Positions 24,187 to 36,299 of a DNA stretch of 64,000 nt are shown in pieces; the stretch's first letter is position 1; each line of letters starts with the position of its first letter. The position numbers and the translations under genes were made by a program. Source of the stretch: Armillaria gallica (taxonomy: Eukaryota > Basidiomycota > Agaricomycetes > Agaricales > Physalacriaceae). The stretch lies in assembly GCA_037576215.1 (NCBI GenBank), contig JBANDB010000008.1, positions 248,001 to 312,000 of the forward strand. Reading direction: 5' to 3'. The notes under the pieces are model-generated. The model did not search any database. It was not told the origin of the DNA and saw only the letters and a program-made list of their open reading frames with translations.

Positions 24187-24638
24187 GGCCCTGTTCGGGT
24201 GACACGGCTTAACACGGCCCCAGAGCCAAAATTTAAGCCGGCCGCTTAAGTGTGCTTAACGTACGTCCTGACACCGATGCTGCGCTCATTCTGCCCGCCT
24301 TCCCGCTCACTATACACAATGACTACAACAATGCCAACAAGATGCCAGCAAAACTAGGAAATATAGTACTCTTGTGAATGAATTGGAATATCTAGACAAA
24401 TCAACACAAATTTGGAAGAACGCTGTTGCCATTGTGCCGGTCAGTGAGCGGCACGGGCGGGACAGCGCCGGAACACTCTTCAATGACGTCGGTGGCAGCA
24501 TTGACGATCGCTTGACATCATTCGGACATCATCCGCATTCTTCCGAACTATTCCGAACTTGTGATGTTTGTGACCGAATCTTTTAGCCCTCTGGGGCCGG
24601 GTTAAGCTTGGTTTAAGCCGTGTCACCCGAACAGGGCC
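24187..24638. mobile_element. Tourist-like MITE (PIF/Harbinger type)
   Basis: A 452-base element with perfect 26-base terminal inverted repeats beginning GGCCCTGTTCGGGTGACACG. The repeats extend imperfectly inwards after a short length difference (GGCCCCAGAG on each side). It is flanked by the 3-base direct repeat TAA (24184-24186 and 24639-24641), the TWA target duplication of PIF/Harbinger transposons, and the GGCCCTGTTCGG start resembles Tourist MITEs. No coding sequence fits inside, so it is non-autonomous. The near-perfect ends suggest a recent insertion. Confidence 0.88.
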
Positions 24639-25230
24639 TAAGGAGCTTAAGGTTTGGCGTTGGAAGTCTTGATTTAATATTCGCCGTAAAGGGAAACCGT
24701 CAGTGAGTTCTACTGAATAGATTGTGAAAAGGAACTCGTTCGAAGACTGGACCGTAGGAAGGAAAAACGTCAATGGCACGTGTTTCTGGCGGTTGTGTCA
24801 CAGGAAGCACATATTCCCTTTCACCAGAAGATGTAGATAACGGGTCTGAAGAAAGATAAATCAGTCGATGGAAGAACATACATGATTGCAGAGGAAAACA
24901 TCTGACATATTTGAGTGAAGTGCCCCCATCCGCGGGAGTGTCGGACCGACTTTGAAGACGCAACTGATATACCAAGGGAAGAAGTTTCGTTCACATAGCC
25001 TCTTCACGGTACAGTACAGACCGGGCTAAAATAGCGCAGCCCGAGACGTAATCAAAGGTACAATTCGTGCTGTTATCAGGGCCCGTTACGAGAGGAGGGG
25101 AAACAGGATGATCACTAATTCAGAATCTCAAACCAAAGCTTCGACAGCGACGGCGACGAGCGGCGAGTCGGAGAGGCTGTTGCGTTGTCATGGCGGTAAT
25201 GTTTAAGAAGGAAACACTGAGCATTCCGCT
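24639..25230. other. Spacer between MITE and repeat array
   Basis: No gene is assigned. A 91-codon minus-strand frame at 24700-24975 has no motif. The start of repeat copy A follows. Confidence 0.4.
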
Positions 25231-27088
25231 AGATTGACTTGTCTATAAAATGCATAATTCACCGTAAACAAACGAAAAGAACTTGCATGCAACCCTGTAT
25301 GGCACCGTTCAAACGAGGTGCATCGGGGAAAAGCAAGCTCAACCATTTGTTTCCGATATGAGATCCGAGAAATGAGAAATGATCGGCGTAAATGTGGGTT
25401 CCAAGGGTAGGGAACATTTTCGTAGGCCTCTGCACGGGCTCAGACAATCGTCGTTGTCGTCGTTAGCATCCTGGTGGCCTCCACCAGCTTCTCATTTCGT
25501 TCCAAGTCAGGTGCTACGATACCGGGCTCTGAATGACATCGAAATGGGTGCAGGGTGAGTCACCTTCACGTCGTTCATCACCGTCATCGTTCCGTATCTT
25601 ATGATTTATCACTTTTTTCGTTCACCCTCCCACCTCTCCCATGTAATATATGTTATCTATTTATTCTCTGCATACTTTCTGTCCTTTGTATATACTTGTG
25701 CGAGTCTCTACTCGTCGCCAATCCATTTCCTTTCCCGCTTCGGTGGGTGTCCTGCTATTTCGTTCATCACCGTTCCGTCGCAAAAGTCTGAGCAAGCCTA
25801 GGCGAGCTGCTTTAGAGAAAGATGGTGACGTACAATTAGGCATATGAGTCTCAGTGGTGTGGGTGAGAAATGGAGGCTATATTTAGTGCGTTGCGCCACT
25901 TGACTTTAACGTCATGGGTGACGGTAGAGATGACGGCAGGATGATCGATTTTCCAATTGGTACGCGATCATCATCCTAATAACCCGATCGGGTTCACCTT
26001 TCACCTGTCTGATATTTTCTTTACCCACCACCAAGGCTCCGCCTTCTACCCCGCAAGGTTGATTATCCCTTGTCCTTCTCACTGACTGATCTATGAACAG
26101 GACCAAAAAATCGAGCAAGAACAAGGCAAGTTTTGGAGCGGCACAGACTTTGAACTCTCGGATGTCACCGCGCTGACATGTACTGGGTGCCTGGAAGACG
26201 ACTTTTGGAAGGGCAACATGAAAGGTGTACGGCATGACCTTTGACTCTTCTGTCATTGTTGTGGCTCAGGCAGCAGGCAACAACGTGCGTATACTCACAA
26301 TCGAGGGCGCCAATGGTGCTCATTATTGGTTGATCCCGTGTTTCCAGCGTTCTGTAGAGGGAGCGGTGGAGAACGGTAGTCACAAACCCACTGCAGATGT
26401 ATCCTGTAGCCACAATGAGTCCCAGGAAATGCTTCAAAAGAAAACAAACACACCTGATATGACGCCGTTCCAAGTGAAAGCCGAATTTCTTCAGAGGACG
26501 AGAAATCGCGTGAAATCGCCACCGTCATCGAAGTTTTATGGTTCTTTCTGACTACGTGGTGAGAACGCTGGTAGCTGCCGCATCCTTCAACAGTGCAATC
26601 CCTTAGTTTCATGAGCCTTCAAAGGCATGGATACAATGAAAGGCACACCAAATTCCGGGAAACGACAACAGTAGTCGTGGTGGAGAAGACCAGAGCCTAA
26701 CATAATATCCGCTGCAAACTTCCATCAGGCCGCCAAACTTACATCATTGGCTTGTCCTATCCTATTGATCCACAAGGCAAGTACGGCAATGAAAGAACGT
26801 GGCTGGGTTCTGGGCGCGTCTAGGAATCTACATTGATAAATTCTTCATGGTCCGCGGGGCAATAGAAAACTAAAGAAATCCTACTCACAATATCCATTGG
26901 CACCACAGAATTCCTTGAATAGCAAGTGGACGAAACGTACCTCTCGTCGATCTGAACGGACGTCCTAGGATCTAAGACGTGACGCCCCGGCGCGTCCTGG
27001 TATCAAGTTCATACTTTCTTTCCGCCCCAAAAATTCCCTCGGGTTTGCTCGATCTCGCAGTCGACGCCGGCTCCTAGCCAGCTCTATC

Positions 27089-27344
27089 TGTTGGACGATA
27101 TCCGTACCTATACCCGGCATTTCTTTATTCACGGTCACTCGTTATTACTTATTCTTACTTACTATATATATCTACTCCTGTCCTTACCTCGATCACTATA
27201 AAGCCTCGCCGTAGTTACCCGTATACCTCAGTCATTTACACACTCGCTGTGCCGACTGAGGTATGTATACCTTACAGTGCTTCGCTAGTATATTACTTAC
27301 GCTCATTCCTTTTTTTAGATACGTACTGATATCCTACGTCATTA
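27089..27344. mobile_element. Probable solo LTR inside R copy A
   Basis: About 256 bases present in copy A but absent at the matching position of copies B, C and the 63-kb copy. It starts TGTTGGACGATATCC, contains a TATATATA box near 27165 and TATAAA-like sequence near 27198, and is bounded by CTATC on both sides (27084-27088 and 27345-27349), a plausible 5-base target duplication. If the element is read to the canonical CA at 27350, this duplication is lost, so the right border is uncertain. It resembles a Copia-type LTR; no internal region remains. Confidence 0.5.
27223..27264. other. Hairpin within the putative LTR
   Basis: ATACCTCAGTC (27223-27233) is the exact reverse complement of GACTGAGGTAT (27254-27264), with a 20-base loop. 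It lies shortly after the TATA-like sequences, where the start of an LTR transcript would be expected. Confidence 0.7.
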
Positions 27345-30190
27345 CTATCAGGAGGACAAGAGATAACTCTCATGACGGGACCCTAGAAGACAGAGGAAGA
27401 GCAACAAAGGTGACGGTAGAGACGGGGCCTTGGAAGTCGGAGGAAGAAGCTATCATGATATGCCTCGGCCCGCCTCCCGACAGGGTTGTTGTGATCTGTT
27501 GATTTCCGTAGCTACTGCCATCTCTAAGTCTAGCCATCATCATGATCCTCTCACCATGCGCCTCGCAATCCGTCACCCTGATGAAGGTGAAATTTCTCGT
27601 CCTTCCTTTTGTCGTTCCTATGCTGATCATTTTGTACTCAGATACCATAGCAGATCTCTCGAATCTTAGCTTGAACGCTGTCTGCATTTTTCATAATCAA
27701 CACGCTTTGTTTTCCGACCGCCTCAGACTCAGCCGCTATAGAGACGGACCGTTGGACTACATTGATCTCCATCTCACGAGCTCTTCCCAATTGGGCAGCC
27801 CTCGGGCGCGCTGAAATCTTCGTGGATGTACTCATGCGCCAGCTCTGTGAGTGTTGTGGTCCATCAGGGTACGGATCCTTGACTTATAGCTTAAGGAAGT
27901 AGCAAATCTGCATGGAGGCGCTAAAGAGATGATCAATGATCGCGAGAACTCTCACGGAGTCACGAATTGGCTGTCTGGTCATTCTGTGAGCCACCCAGGT
28001 GCGTGATATTCATGGTTTTCGTTGCTTTTTCTCACCTCCATACATACGTAACAAGAAGTGCAAATACATCGTGATTCAAATCCATGTCTCCGGGACCGCG
28101 CCAATTTGATTCTTTTCCCGTCGAAGATCTTACGCAGACCTCTGATCTCGAAGGATGGTTCCATGGTCAAGTTACGAGGCGGATCGTGCGTGCTATTTAA
28201 CTTCCTCTTCACCTTTGTCGAACTTATCTGTCCCCGTAGCAGTTATCATATTCCGGTCGTCGATTACCCCAGTCTTCTGGCCTCCTCTGCGCTTCATTGG
28301 CCCCCCCACAATATGCCTTCACGCGTGCCACCACGATTATCATATAAATGGTCGCCCAGCCCTCTACAACATCACGGCTCAAAATCTCTGGTGCAGAAAA
28401 GCACGGGATGATCATATACTTCTGCTTCTGCTTTCCCCCTACCACTGTTGTCGATATGAGGTACGTGATCAGTGCTACTTTCCATTGTGGGTTAATAAAA
28501 TTCTAATTTTCCCAGATCCATGACGGGGACATCTTCGAGCATGACGTACCTACTCCGTTTCGGGATTCAGTAAAGCCTGCCTTTTGATTGGCGCCGGAAT
28601 AAGTACGAACGTGGCAACAAAGCAGAATGTATGTTTTATTTCGCTCCCTGTTGTTTAATTGGTAATATGAACATCTCTAGTAGGTTACGAACCCTGACTT
28701 GCACAATCGCCGCAGATCTGCCTGTGCTCACCACATTCCATCTCGTATATCGCCTCTAGCTGTAACGACACACATTGCAATTTGGACGTGAATCGGAACA
28801 CTACTTGCCAGTGGTTGGAGGGCCACACTGAAATGAACTTAATAGCCAGATGTTTGAGGGGTAAACGAGCGGTGCCGAATTGAAGAAACCTCCTTCGTTA
28901 GTCGTCAGTCTATTCATCCACGACAAGCTGGCTGATGGATATGTATCTAGGCTCAAAAGTCTCTTCTCCACCTCCAGTTATGATTAGACACTCCGCTGTC
29001 TTTCGTTTAGAAAGAGTAATTCATTATACTTTTCTCTTTTCCTGCTCGTCTGAACAAGACGGAAATCATGTAGACGGTTCATTGGTATCCGTCCACCGTC
29101 TATCTCTGACCCCACCAGCTCCATCGACTATCGGTGATTTGGATGGTCGGTCGTTGCTTTCTCTCTGATCTCGTTCATCAAACGTGCTACGCGTCTCATA
29201 ACTCCGTCATTCCTCTGGACGGGCTAACCACAGGACTCTGAAGAGTGTTCATAATGTACAAGCCAAATACGATGCCTTGCCCGTCATGCAAGAGATTCCA
29301 TTTCGAATCCCAAGTGCTCGAGGGAAATCTCTCACTATGTTTCATTCTAACGTCTCGCCTAGCGTTCGTCAGGAGGGATGGACACAGTGTCCGCGATTCT
29401 CGTAGTGTTGATCCGTCATCATTCGAAGCCGACTCCAAGCTCCCTGACCCCTCCCTAGCTTTCGAAGGCGGAACTCGAGCTATGCATATATGAAATCCGA
29501 GTTTCAATCAACCTCGACCCGAGTTTCCGATATTGCATTGATATTCCTATCTTTCTCCGATTTGACGCCCTGGATATGGAGGAGCGTTATTGGATAACGA
29601 CTCGTGAATTGCCGTCAATACGTGTACTTTATCTTTCGGTGTCTATCCTTTCGACAGCCCGAATGATGGGTAACACGTATCGAGGTCCGAGCATTAGTCT
29701 GCATTCTTTTCTTCTTACTGTACGGAACGACTAAAAACTGCTTGCTACGACGCTCGATTGGCTACAACACATAGTTACTATCACCATGGGTCTGTAACTG
29801 TCTTGTTTTGAGGCTGTACACGCTCATTCTGCGAACACTAGAGGGAGAACCTTATGATCCTATGGCGGGATTGGTACTAGGAGATCACGAAGATACTTCG
29901 ACATACAGGCGAATGATAAAGAACGTAAGCATATAACAATTATAAAGAAGCAGGGAATGATATATCACAGGAATAGGGGAGGGAACACATATCACAGGAA
30001 TGGAACAGGAAATACCACGGTCTCCCCGAGGTCAGAATCTCTTCGCTCACTGAAGCAAACAGAAGAATCTACCATTCCGGTGTTGAACCAACGGTCTTAC
30101 ACTGGTAGATAAGGAGTCATAACATCGTCTCTGGCCAACACTCCCTGTGCCTATCTCGGTGTCTATGGTTCATTGGAGAAGCTTAACACC

Positions 30191-31615
30191 ATGCTTGGCA
30201 CATCATACACTATTATTATTGGCTCCCTAATCTCGGTTCTCAATTCTTGCGTCACTCAAAATTTGGACTTTGGAACCGCCTACGCTTATTTGCGCCCCTA
30301 TTGGAAGGACATCCAAAGCAGAGAACACGAATTACTCACCAACGAAGAGAAGGACATGGAGATGCGGAGAAAGGTGCTCGTCCATGACAGGATCACTACG
30401 CGGGAAGTTCCTCCTCGACGCGTGTGGGATTTGTATGCCAATCGCGTCGTGCCATACTGGGTTGCGCGGAAACGACCATGGGGGATATCATATGCATGGG
30501 TGGATGAGAAGGACCGTGTGGATATCATGACAGTGATCAACAGAAAAGAGTGGCCTGTGCCAATGCCGAAGGACGCCGACCTTGATCTCATCCGTATCGA
30601 GATGCTGAACCTCAAATCAGAGTACGCATGGTTGGATGTTTTGTGTTTGAGGCAGCCAGGTGGGCCAAGGGAGGATCTACGCCGGGAGGGGTGGAAGCTG
30701 GATGTTCCCACAATCGCATCGGTGTATCAGGAGGCAGAACGAGTGGTGTGCTACTTCAACGGATTGGGTCGGCCACTGAATTTGCCAACAGATTACTTTG
30801 ATAGTGATCGCTGCTGGTTCCGACGTGCATGGACACTCCAGGAGATTATCAAAGATGTCATCATTGGTGGGGAGACCGGCAATGATGCCATGGGAAAGGA
30901 GGTTCGAAAGAGGTTCAACGAGCAACTGACCTCTTTACGAAAAATCATAGCATCCGGAAGAATCCTTCACCTTGTGTCCGAGATGCAGACTCGGGTCTCA
31001 ACAAAGCCTTTGGATAAGGTTGCGGGACTAGTATACCTGCTCCAGACATACTCAATCCCGATATACGACGCCGAGCAGTCTGCAGCTGACGCATGGGAGG
31101 TCCTCATGGATGTCATGCGGCCTGAGTTTCGGGCACAATTGCACTTTTTCTACCCTGTTCCAGGCAATGGGAGAAAATGTTGGCGACCATCATGGGATCA
31201 AGTAATGACGAAGACAACTATCCCGCATCGTTCCAGTTTGCGTACAGGCTGGGTTCATCGGACGGAGGATGAAGACGCTGACTATTATATGGGTTGCCTT
31301 ATCGAGTCGGGAAACGTGCGGGGTTTGAGTGAGGTAGAAAAGGAAGAGGAGCCTCTACGAGGAGAAATGGTCTTCAAGGACACGACCGGAGCGCCCCACA
31401 AATTAATGATTGAGGACGACCACAGATACCCTATACCCGATGGCTTGTATACGCTCATAGGCAGTAGTGGCGGCTTGGTACAAAAGAATTGGGTAGTTGG
31501 CCGTTTAATTGAGGACGGCAAGTTCGAGAAATTATCAGTGTTACGTTTGTCCTACGATGAACAACTGTGGCATCAGAAGCCTCTATTTGAAGAACAACTT
31601 AGATATCTTTGCTGA
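30191..31615 (+). CDS. HET-domain protein 1, N-terminally shortened
   Basis: A 474-residue frame without introns, closely similar to HET2 over its whole length. HET-domain signatures are GISYAWV (about 98-104), YAWLDVLCLRQ (about 145-155), a VPTIASVYQEAERVV segment and RAWTLQE (about 212-218). These match the three classic HET blocks, a TIR-related fold used in vegetative incompatibility and non-self recognition. The first in-frame ATG is at 30191. Upstream sequence is still homologous to HET2 (ESTIPVLNQRSYTG against ESTITVPKQRSYTG), but a TAA at 30110-30112 cuts it, so about 70 N-terminal residues of HET2 are missing here. The HET domain itself is complete. Either a functional short isoform or an early pseudogene. 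Confidence 0.75.
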   Translation: MLGTSYTIIIGSLISVLNSCVTQNLDFGTAYAYLRPYWKDIQSREHELLTNEEKDMEMRRKVLVHDRITTREVPPRRVWDLYANRVVPYWVARKRPWGISYAWVDEKDRVDIMTVINRKEWPVPMPKDADLDLIRIEMLNLKSEYAWLDVLCLRQPGGPREDLRREGWKLDVPTIASVYQEAERVVCYFNGLGRPLNLPTDYFDSDRCWFRRAWTLQEIIKDVIIGGETGNDAMGKEVRKRFNEQLTSLRKIIASGRILHLVSEMQTRVSTKPLDKVAGLVYLLQTYSIPIYDAEQSAADAWEVLMDVMRPEFRAQLHFFYPVPGNGRKCWRPSWDQVMTKTTIPHRSSLRTGWVHRTEDEDADYYMGCLIESGNVRGLSEVEKEEEPLRGEMVFKDTTGAPHKLMIEDDHRYPIPDGLYTLIGSSGGLVQKNWVVGRLIEDGKFEKLSVLRLSYDEQLWHQKPLFEEQLRYLC

Positions 31616-32380
31616 ATTAAATAATCGGGTTTGAAGTTTCGGCACACCATCTTGACCATGAACTGGCAAGTCTGTCCCAACTTCCATCTGTGTTGTATGG
31701 AATACCTGAAATGCGACCTTGATCACAGTCTCTGGTAGACAGATGGATGATACATGCGCATTGAGGGTGGATGGACGGCACAGAGCTACCGGTAACGGCT
31801 ACGAGTTTGTGGGACGAATACCTAGAAAAGAAGAGCGGGATCAAATCACGGTGGTCGAAATATGGATTTCTGAGGCTCATAAGAAAAAAAAGTCGACCTG
31901 GCGACTACAGTAGGAGACAAAATACACTACACATGTGTGATATCTCACGTCGTCTATCCTATCATGTATCTGGGGACAGGAAGAACTGTGAAATACCATA
32001 TTTCAGCCGATTCAAATGTCGAAGCCGAACGAACTTGCCTGATAAAGTGCGGTTACGACTAGGATTACGGTTCAGCATTGCAACGGCGACTAACGGAGCG
32101 ATGTATATCTGTGATGCTGTCAAAGCAGGATCAGAGAGACGGAGAGCCATACACTTCTCGCCATAAAGACTGAGAGTTTGAATAATATCGATGAAGAGCA
32201 AACCGGATTTCATTTCGAAGAATGGGTGCAGATACAAGGTTAGCCAGAGAAAGAGCGCTTGAGCCGTTCGTTCGAAGAGGACGACTGCGATGCCCAGATT
32301 ATAGCTTTTGTTGTTTTTGGGAATGCGGCGACACCGAGCATTATATCACGAGGCCAGAAAATACTTAGAATTCTTCTCTA
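31616..32380. other. Duplicated 3' flank of HET1
   Basis: Homology with the HET2 flank continues beyond the stop codon (shared TTTGAAGTTTC and CACCATCTTGACCATGA blocks), then through a segment encoding ATSLWDEYLEKKSG-like sequence. On the minus strand about 32000-32310 reads as a hydrophobic protein piece (LFLWLTLYLHPFFEMKSGLL); the equivalent piece near 39950-40040 (ALFEVKSVLLFIAVIQSL) is recognisable but broken. This may be the remnant of a membrane-protein gene. Confidence 0.4.
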
Positions 32381-35300
32381 CTAACATTGTCTATAATATG
32401 CATAAGTCGCCATACGCGAACGAAAGGAGCTTGCATATACCTTGTACTAGGGTGCCAGTGCACAGGGAAAGGCAAGCTCAATCATTGGTTTGCGGTATGA
32501 GATCTGGGAAATGAGCAATGAAACCCCACTTTAGAGACAGATGGTCACCTACGGATAGACATGGTTAGCAATAATTGAAGGCCGTAGCGTGCCATGAAAT
32601 TTGACGCCAACGGCCTGGGCGACGGAAGAGATGAAGGATATTTGAGTTTACAATTGGCACGTTGGGCCATTTTTCTGAGTTCCAGGCAGGCAAAATCCAC
32701 GCTCGATGCCGTTAACTGTTATCCTTCTTCCAATTCTCGGAAAGCCCAGCTACGGAGGAGTCGCGAGCCTCGCTTTGTCGTAACTGACATGATCCATGGT
32801 GGACGCTAGACCTTCTCCTTCTCGCTGGGCTTCGAAGGCCGTCAGGAGAGGGCACTAAAAATACGATACAAACATAGTTTGAGCACCATTTAGGGCTATA
32901 TGCACCTGATAATCTGATATGACTGGTTCTAAGATCCCGCATATGGCACCGTGCGTGGTGTTATCATGTTCATAGTTTGCGCCATTCCAAAATGTGCTTG
33001 CTCGATGTCGCACTCTTGAAATTCTGTCACAAGGATAAGAGATGATCAATCCGTCAGTGACATAGGGACCTAGAGGACGGAGGAAGCCATGGATCGAAAG
33101 TGTTGGTAATTGATGGGAGCCGGGAGCTCGGCCCGTGGCTTGGGTCCCAACTTGGTTGTTGTCTTTTGTTGATTCCCGTAGGTCCCGCCATTTTCATCCT
33201 CATCCAGTCATCCTCTCATCCGTGAACATAGCAATGTGCCATCCCGACCAATCTATTAAGGTGAGTTTGCTTTCTCATACTCTTATCACTCATTTGATAA
33301 CGACTTGTTACTCAGATAAAGCGATACTATGGACGCGGACCTCTCGAACGGCACCTACAATTCAGAATCGACGGTCTTGCGACCTATTGAGGGAGCGGTG
33401 ATTATAACGAGACTCGGTTGAAAGACTATCATCACAAGACGGTCGAAGTGTGGCGCGCGTGGTCTGTCCGCTTACGTTTGCGCCCTAACTCAGCTAATAA
33501 AACCTTCGGCAGCCTGCAAATCTGAATCGGATGCGGTAGCTATCGAGACGGCCACTTGGTTTACGCATATTTCTATCTCGCGAGCGAGGAGACGAGTGGA
33601 GAAGCAATCAGTTAACCTGCGCATTCTCTTTGACATCTGGCAACCATTGCATCATTCACAGTTGTGTTCATACACTATGTCTGTGAGTGCTCGGCTCCGT
33701 CAGGTTGCAGAACAGTGAGTTAACGCCTACAGTAGCAGACCTGCATAGAGACGCTGAAATAGAACTCTCACAGAGTCGCAGACCCCGCCACCAGGTGCGT
33801 GATATCCATACCTTTGTTTACTTCTGCTCACGGAGTCCTTTGTTAGATAGATATCCATGAGAACAAACCCATCATGATTCTAATTCATATTGTCTTGGAC
33901 TGCGGAACTTGGACACTTCTCCGTCAAAGATCTTACGGGCCGAACAAAGGTTAGGCAGGCCAACGATAGCAAAGGATTGTTCAACGGGCAAGCTACCGGG
34001 CAGATCGTGTGTACTACTTGGTTTTCTCATCGTCTTTGTCGAACTCATCAATGCAGCAGATTATAATACTGCGGTCATCGATTTCCTCAGCCTTTGGACC
34101 TCCTCTCAGTTTCATAGAGCGCCGGACACTGATTGACAATTATATTGAAGCCTTGAAGGGGTGATATTATGGTTAGTTAGGTTATCCCAGGCAGCCGGTA
34201 TGTCATGTTCAATGCTTCTCCCACCTATGCGGAGCTAATTTCAGCTGCGCAGGGAACATTGGCCCACCCACAAGAGTTCCCATGCTGGCCTTCGCACGCG
34301 CCGACACGATTATCTTTTGAATGGTCGCCTAGCCCGTCTTCGGTACACTTCGAAGTTACGGCTCAAAGCTGCTGATGCAGAATACGATACTCTGATCGTA
34401 CACGTCGGCTTCTGCTTTCTCCGTATCACTTTCGTCGACATTACGTAAGTGATTACCGCTCATTGTGACTGTGGGTTGATGAAATTACATTTTTCCCAGA
34501 TCGAGAGATTTCCGCGAATGTCGGCTTTCAGTATGATGTCACTTCTATATTTCGGGATTCCGTCACGTCCGGCTTTTGCTTGTGGCGTTGGAATCTGAGT
34601 GTGTTGGCAAGGCATGATGTATGCCTATCCTCGTTCCCTGTTGTCCAACCGTTAACGTTAATGTCTTTAGTAGATTGTAGTCCCTCGCTTGCACAATCGC
34701 CGCAGACGCATTGATCATCACCTCCCTTGCCATATATCGTCACTCGCTGTCATGATTCCCATTGTTACTCGTTGCGTTTGGGGGGGCTCACGGAAGCGAA
34801 TTCAACGAGCAACAATTTAAAGGTTAAATAAGCCGTGCCAAGTTGAGGAGACACTCCTTGGTCAGTCATCGCTGTCATCGCTCTATTCGTGCACGATAAA
34901 CCGACTAATGGATATATGCAGTGTTTATTCCCAACCTCAAGTCATGTTTCGGTACTTTTCTGTATTTTTTTTACGGAGATTGATTCATTATACCTCTGTC
35001 TTTTCCTAATCGGCTGACCAAGACAGTAATTCCCGCCTTAGTGTAAGACCTCTGATTCGGGAAGCATGCGCTGTGTCATGGCTCGATGGTATTCGTCCAA
35101 CTTGCCACCACCAACTCCTTCGATTGTCTGTAACTTAGACGGTCCTGTGGTTTTTTCCCCGTCAAATATGCTACGTGTCTCACAATTATTGCGTACTCTC
35201 AAAATGTTGATTTTGAACTACCAAATTTGATGTCTTTCCCGCATATACAAGGCTACTTTTCGAAAAGAAAACCGCTCGAGGAAACCTCGCCCTGCCCTTC

Positions 35301-35760
35301 ATTCTAGCATCTCATCCAGTGTTCGGCGGGGAGGGATAGGCGCAGTATCCCCCTGCCTCGTAGGCTTGATTCGTCGTCGCTCGAAGCCGATTCCGAGCCC
35401 CTTGTCCGCCCTAGCTTCCCAAGACGCAATCTGAGCTTTCAACCCTTGACTGACCGACGTGAACATCAAGCTTGCAATGTAGCCTTGCTATCCCGTCCCC
35501 AATTTTGGCACCTGGATGTGGAGGAGCTCGTCTTTCTTGAGCGAGCTGACGCTGATTGACATCCTTTCAGATGCTCAGATACAACGATGAGCACGCGGCA
35601 GACGGATATGCTATTTGACGATCGGGACAACCAAACCGGAGCACTTTTGATCATAGCGACGAAAAGAAATGGTACTTTTGTTGCTCCTTGACCGTACCCC
35701 TGCGTTAACAATCTCATTCGGTACAAAGAGGAAACAGGCATGCGCTTATGTCTGAGTAAG
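32381..35760 (+). repeat. R repeat, copy B
   Basis: Second R copy, beginning TTGTCTATAATATGCATAAG about 7.15 kb after the same landmark in copy A. It keeps the ordered intron-like blocks: TTGTTGATTCCCGTAG near 33165, a GTGAGTGCTC...CAG block near 33720, CCAGGTGCGTGATATCCAT near 33792, GTGTGTACTAC...GCAG near 34010-34065, TTTTTCCCAG near 34500 and GTATGCC near 34619. The exon around AAIET reads VAIETATWFTHISISRA here but loses the frame afterwards. Several exons carry stops, so it is probably a pseudogene. Confidence 0.6.
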
Positions 35761-36299
35761 GCAAATGACGATATTCGACCATTCGCTCCCTGGGAGAATC
35801 CGCCCGAAACCCGAAAATGCGGTGGCGGAAACTTTTGGTACGCAAGGAAGATAATGATGATTCCGCGAAGGGAACCTTTCGGGATGTCATATTAACGGTT
35901 GACGGGTAAGGTTGTAGTCAACATTTTGCTATCAGATCAATAGGATCTGAAGACATTGTCCTCTATCCAGTTAATGACCCGATGGAACGTCCGATGAAGT
36001 GCATATTAGGGGACCAGAAGGGCGATAATATTTCCTCGTCTGTCGCATTCCTCCTGGATTGCTTCGTTTGATGCTATACAGCGACTCGTGCGACAGCTTT
36101 GAGCAGACAAAGGCCCACGTCGAATCGTGTTAGTAGTAAGGGCAGCGACAAAATATTGCGGTATGAGTAAGTCCTTTAAAGCCTGCTCATGGCCCGCTTG
36201 CTCACGAGAAATCTCCTTCAAAGGTTCGCATTGTTTTTAAAGCGAAAGGGAAGAACGATGGGAGTTGGGAGCGTCGACATAAAGCTGGCATCGTGCAAA

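Larger units (their letters stand above)
25231..29600 (+). repeat. R repeat, copy A (decayed multi-exon gene)
   Basis: First of several diverged copies of a multi-kilobase unit. Landmarks shared with the others are TTGTCTATAAAATGCATAA near 25240, a TTGTTGATTTCCGTAG block near 27500 and a series of intron-like blocks. Two adjoining exons remain open: one containing AAIETDRWTTLISISRAL ends at 27846, the intron GTGAGT...TAG covers 27847-27902, and the next exon (27903-27998) reads SNLHGGAKEMIND...LSGHSVSHPG before a GTGCGT donor at 27999. Further donors at about 28460 (GTACGTG) and 28629 (GTATGT) match those in B, C and D. Stops interrupt the downstream exons, and a sub-block at about 26.2-26.5 kb is inverted, so the copy is probably a pseudogene. 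The protein family is not recognised. Confidence 0.6.

Noticed and set aside
30173..31615. HET1 starting at 30173
   Set aside because: The codon at 30173 is TTG; the first in-frame ATG is 30191.
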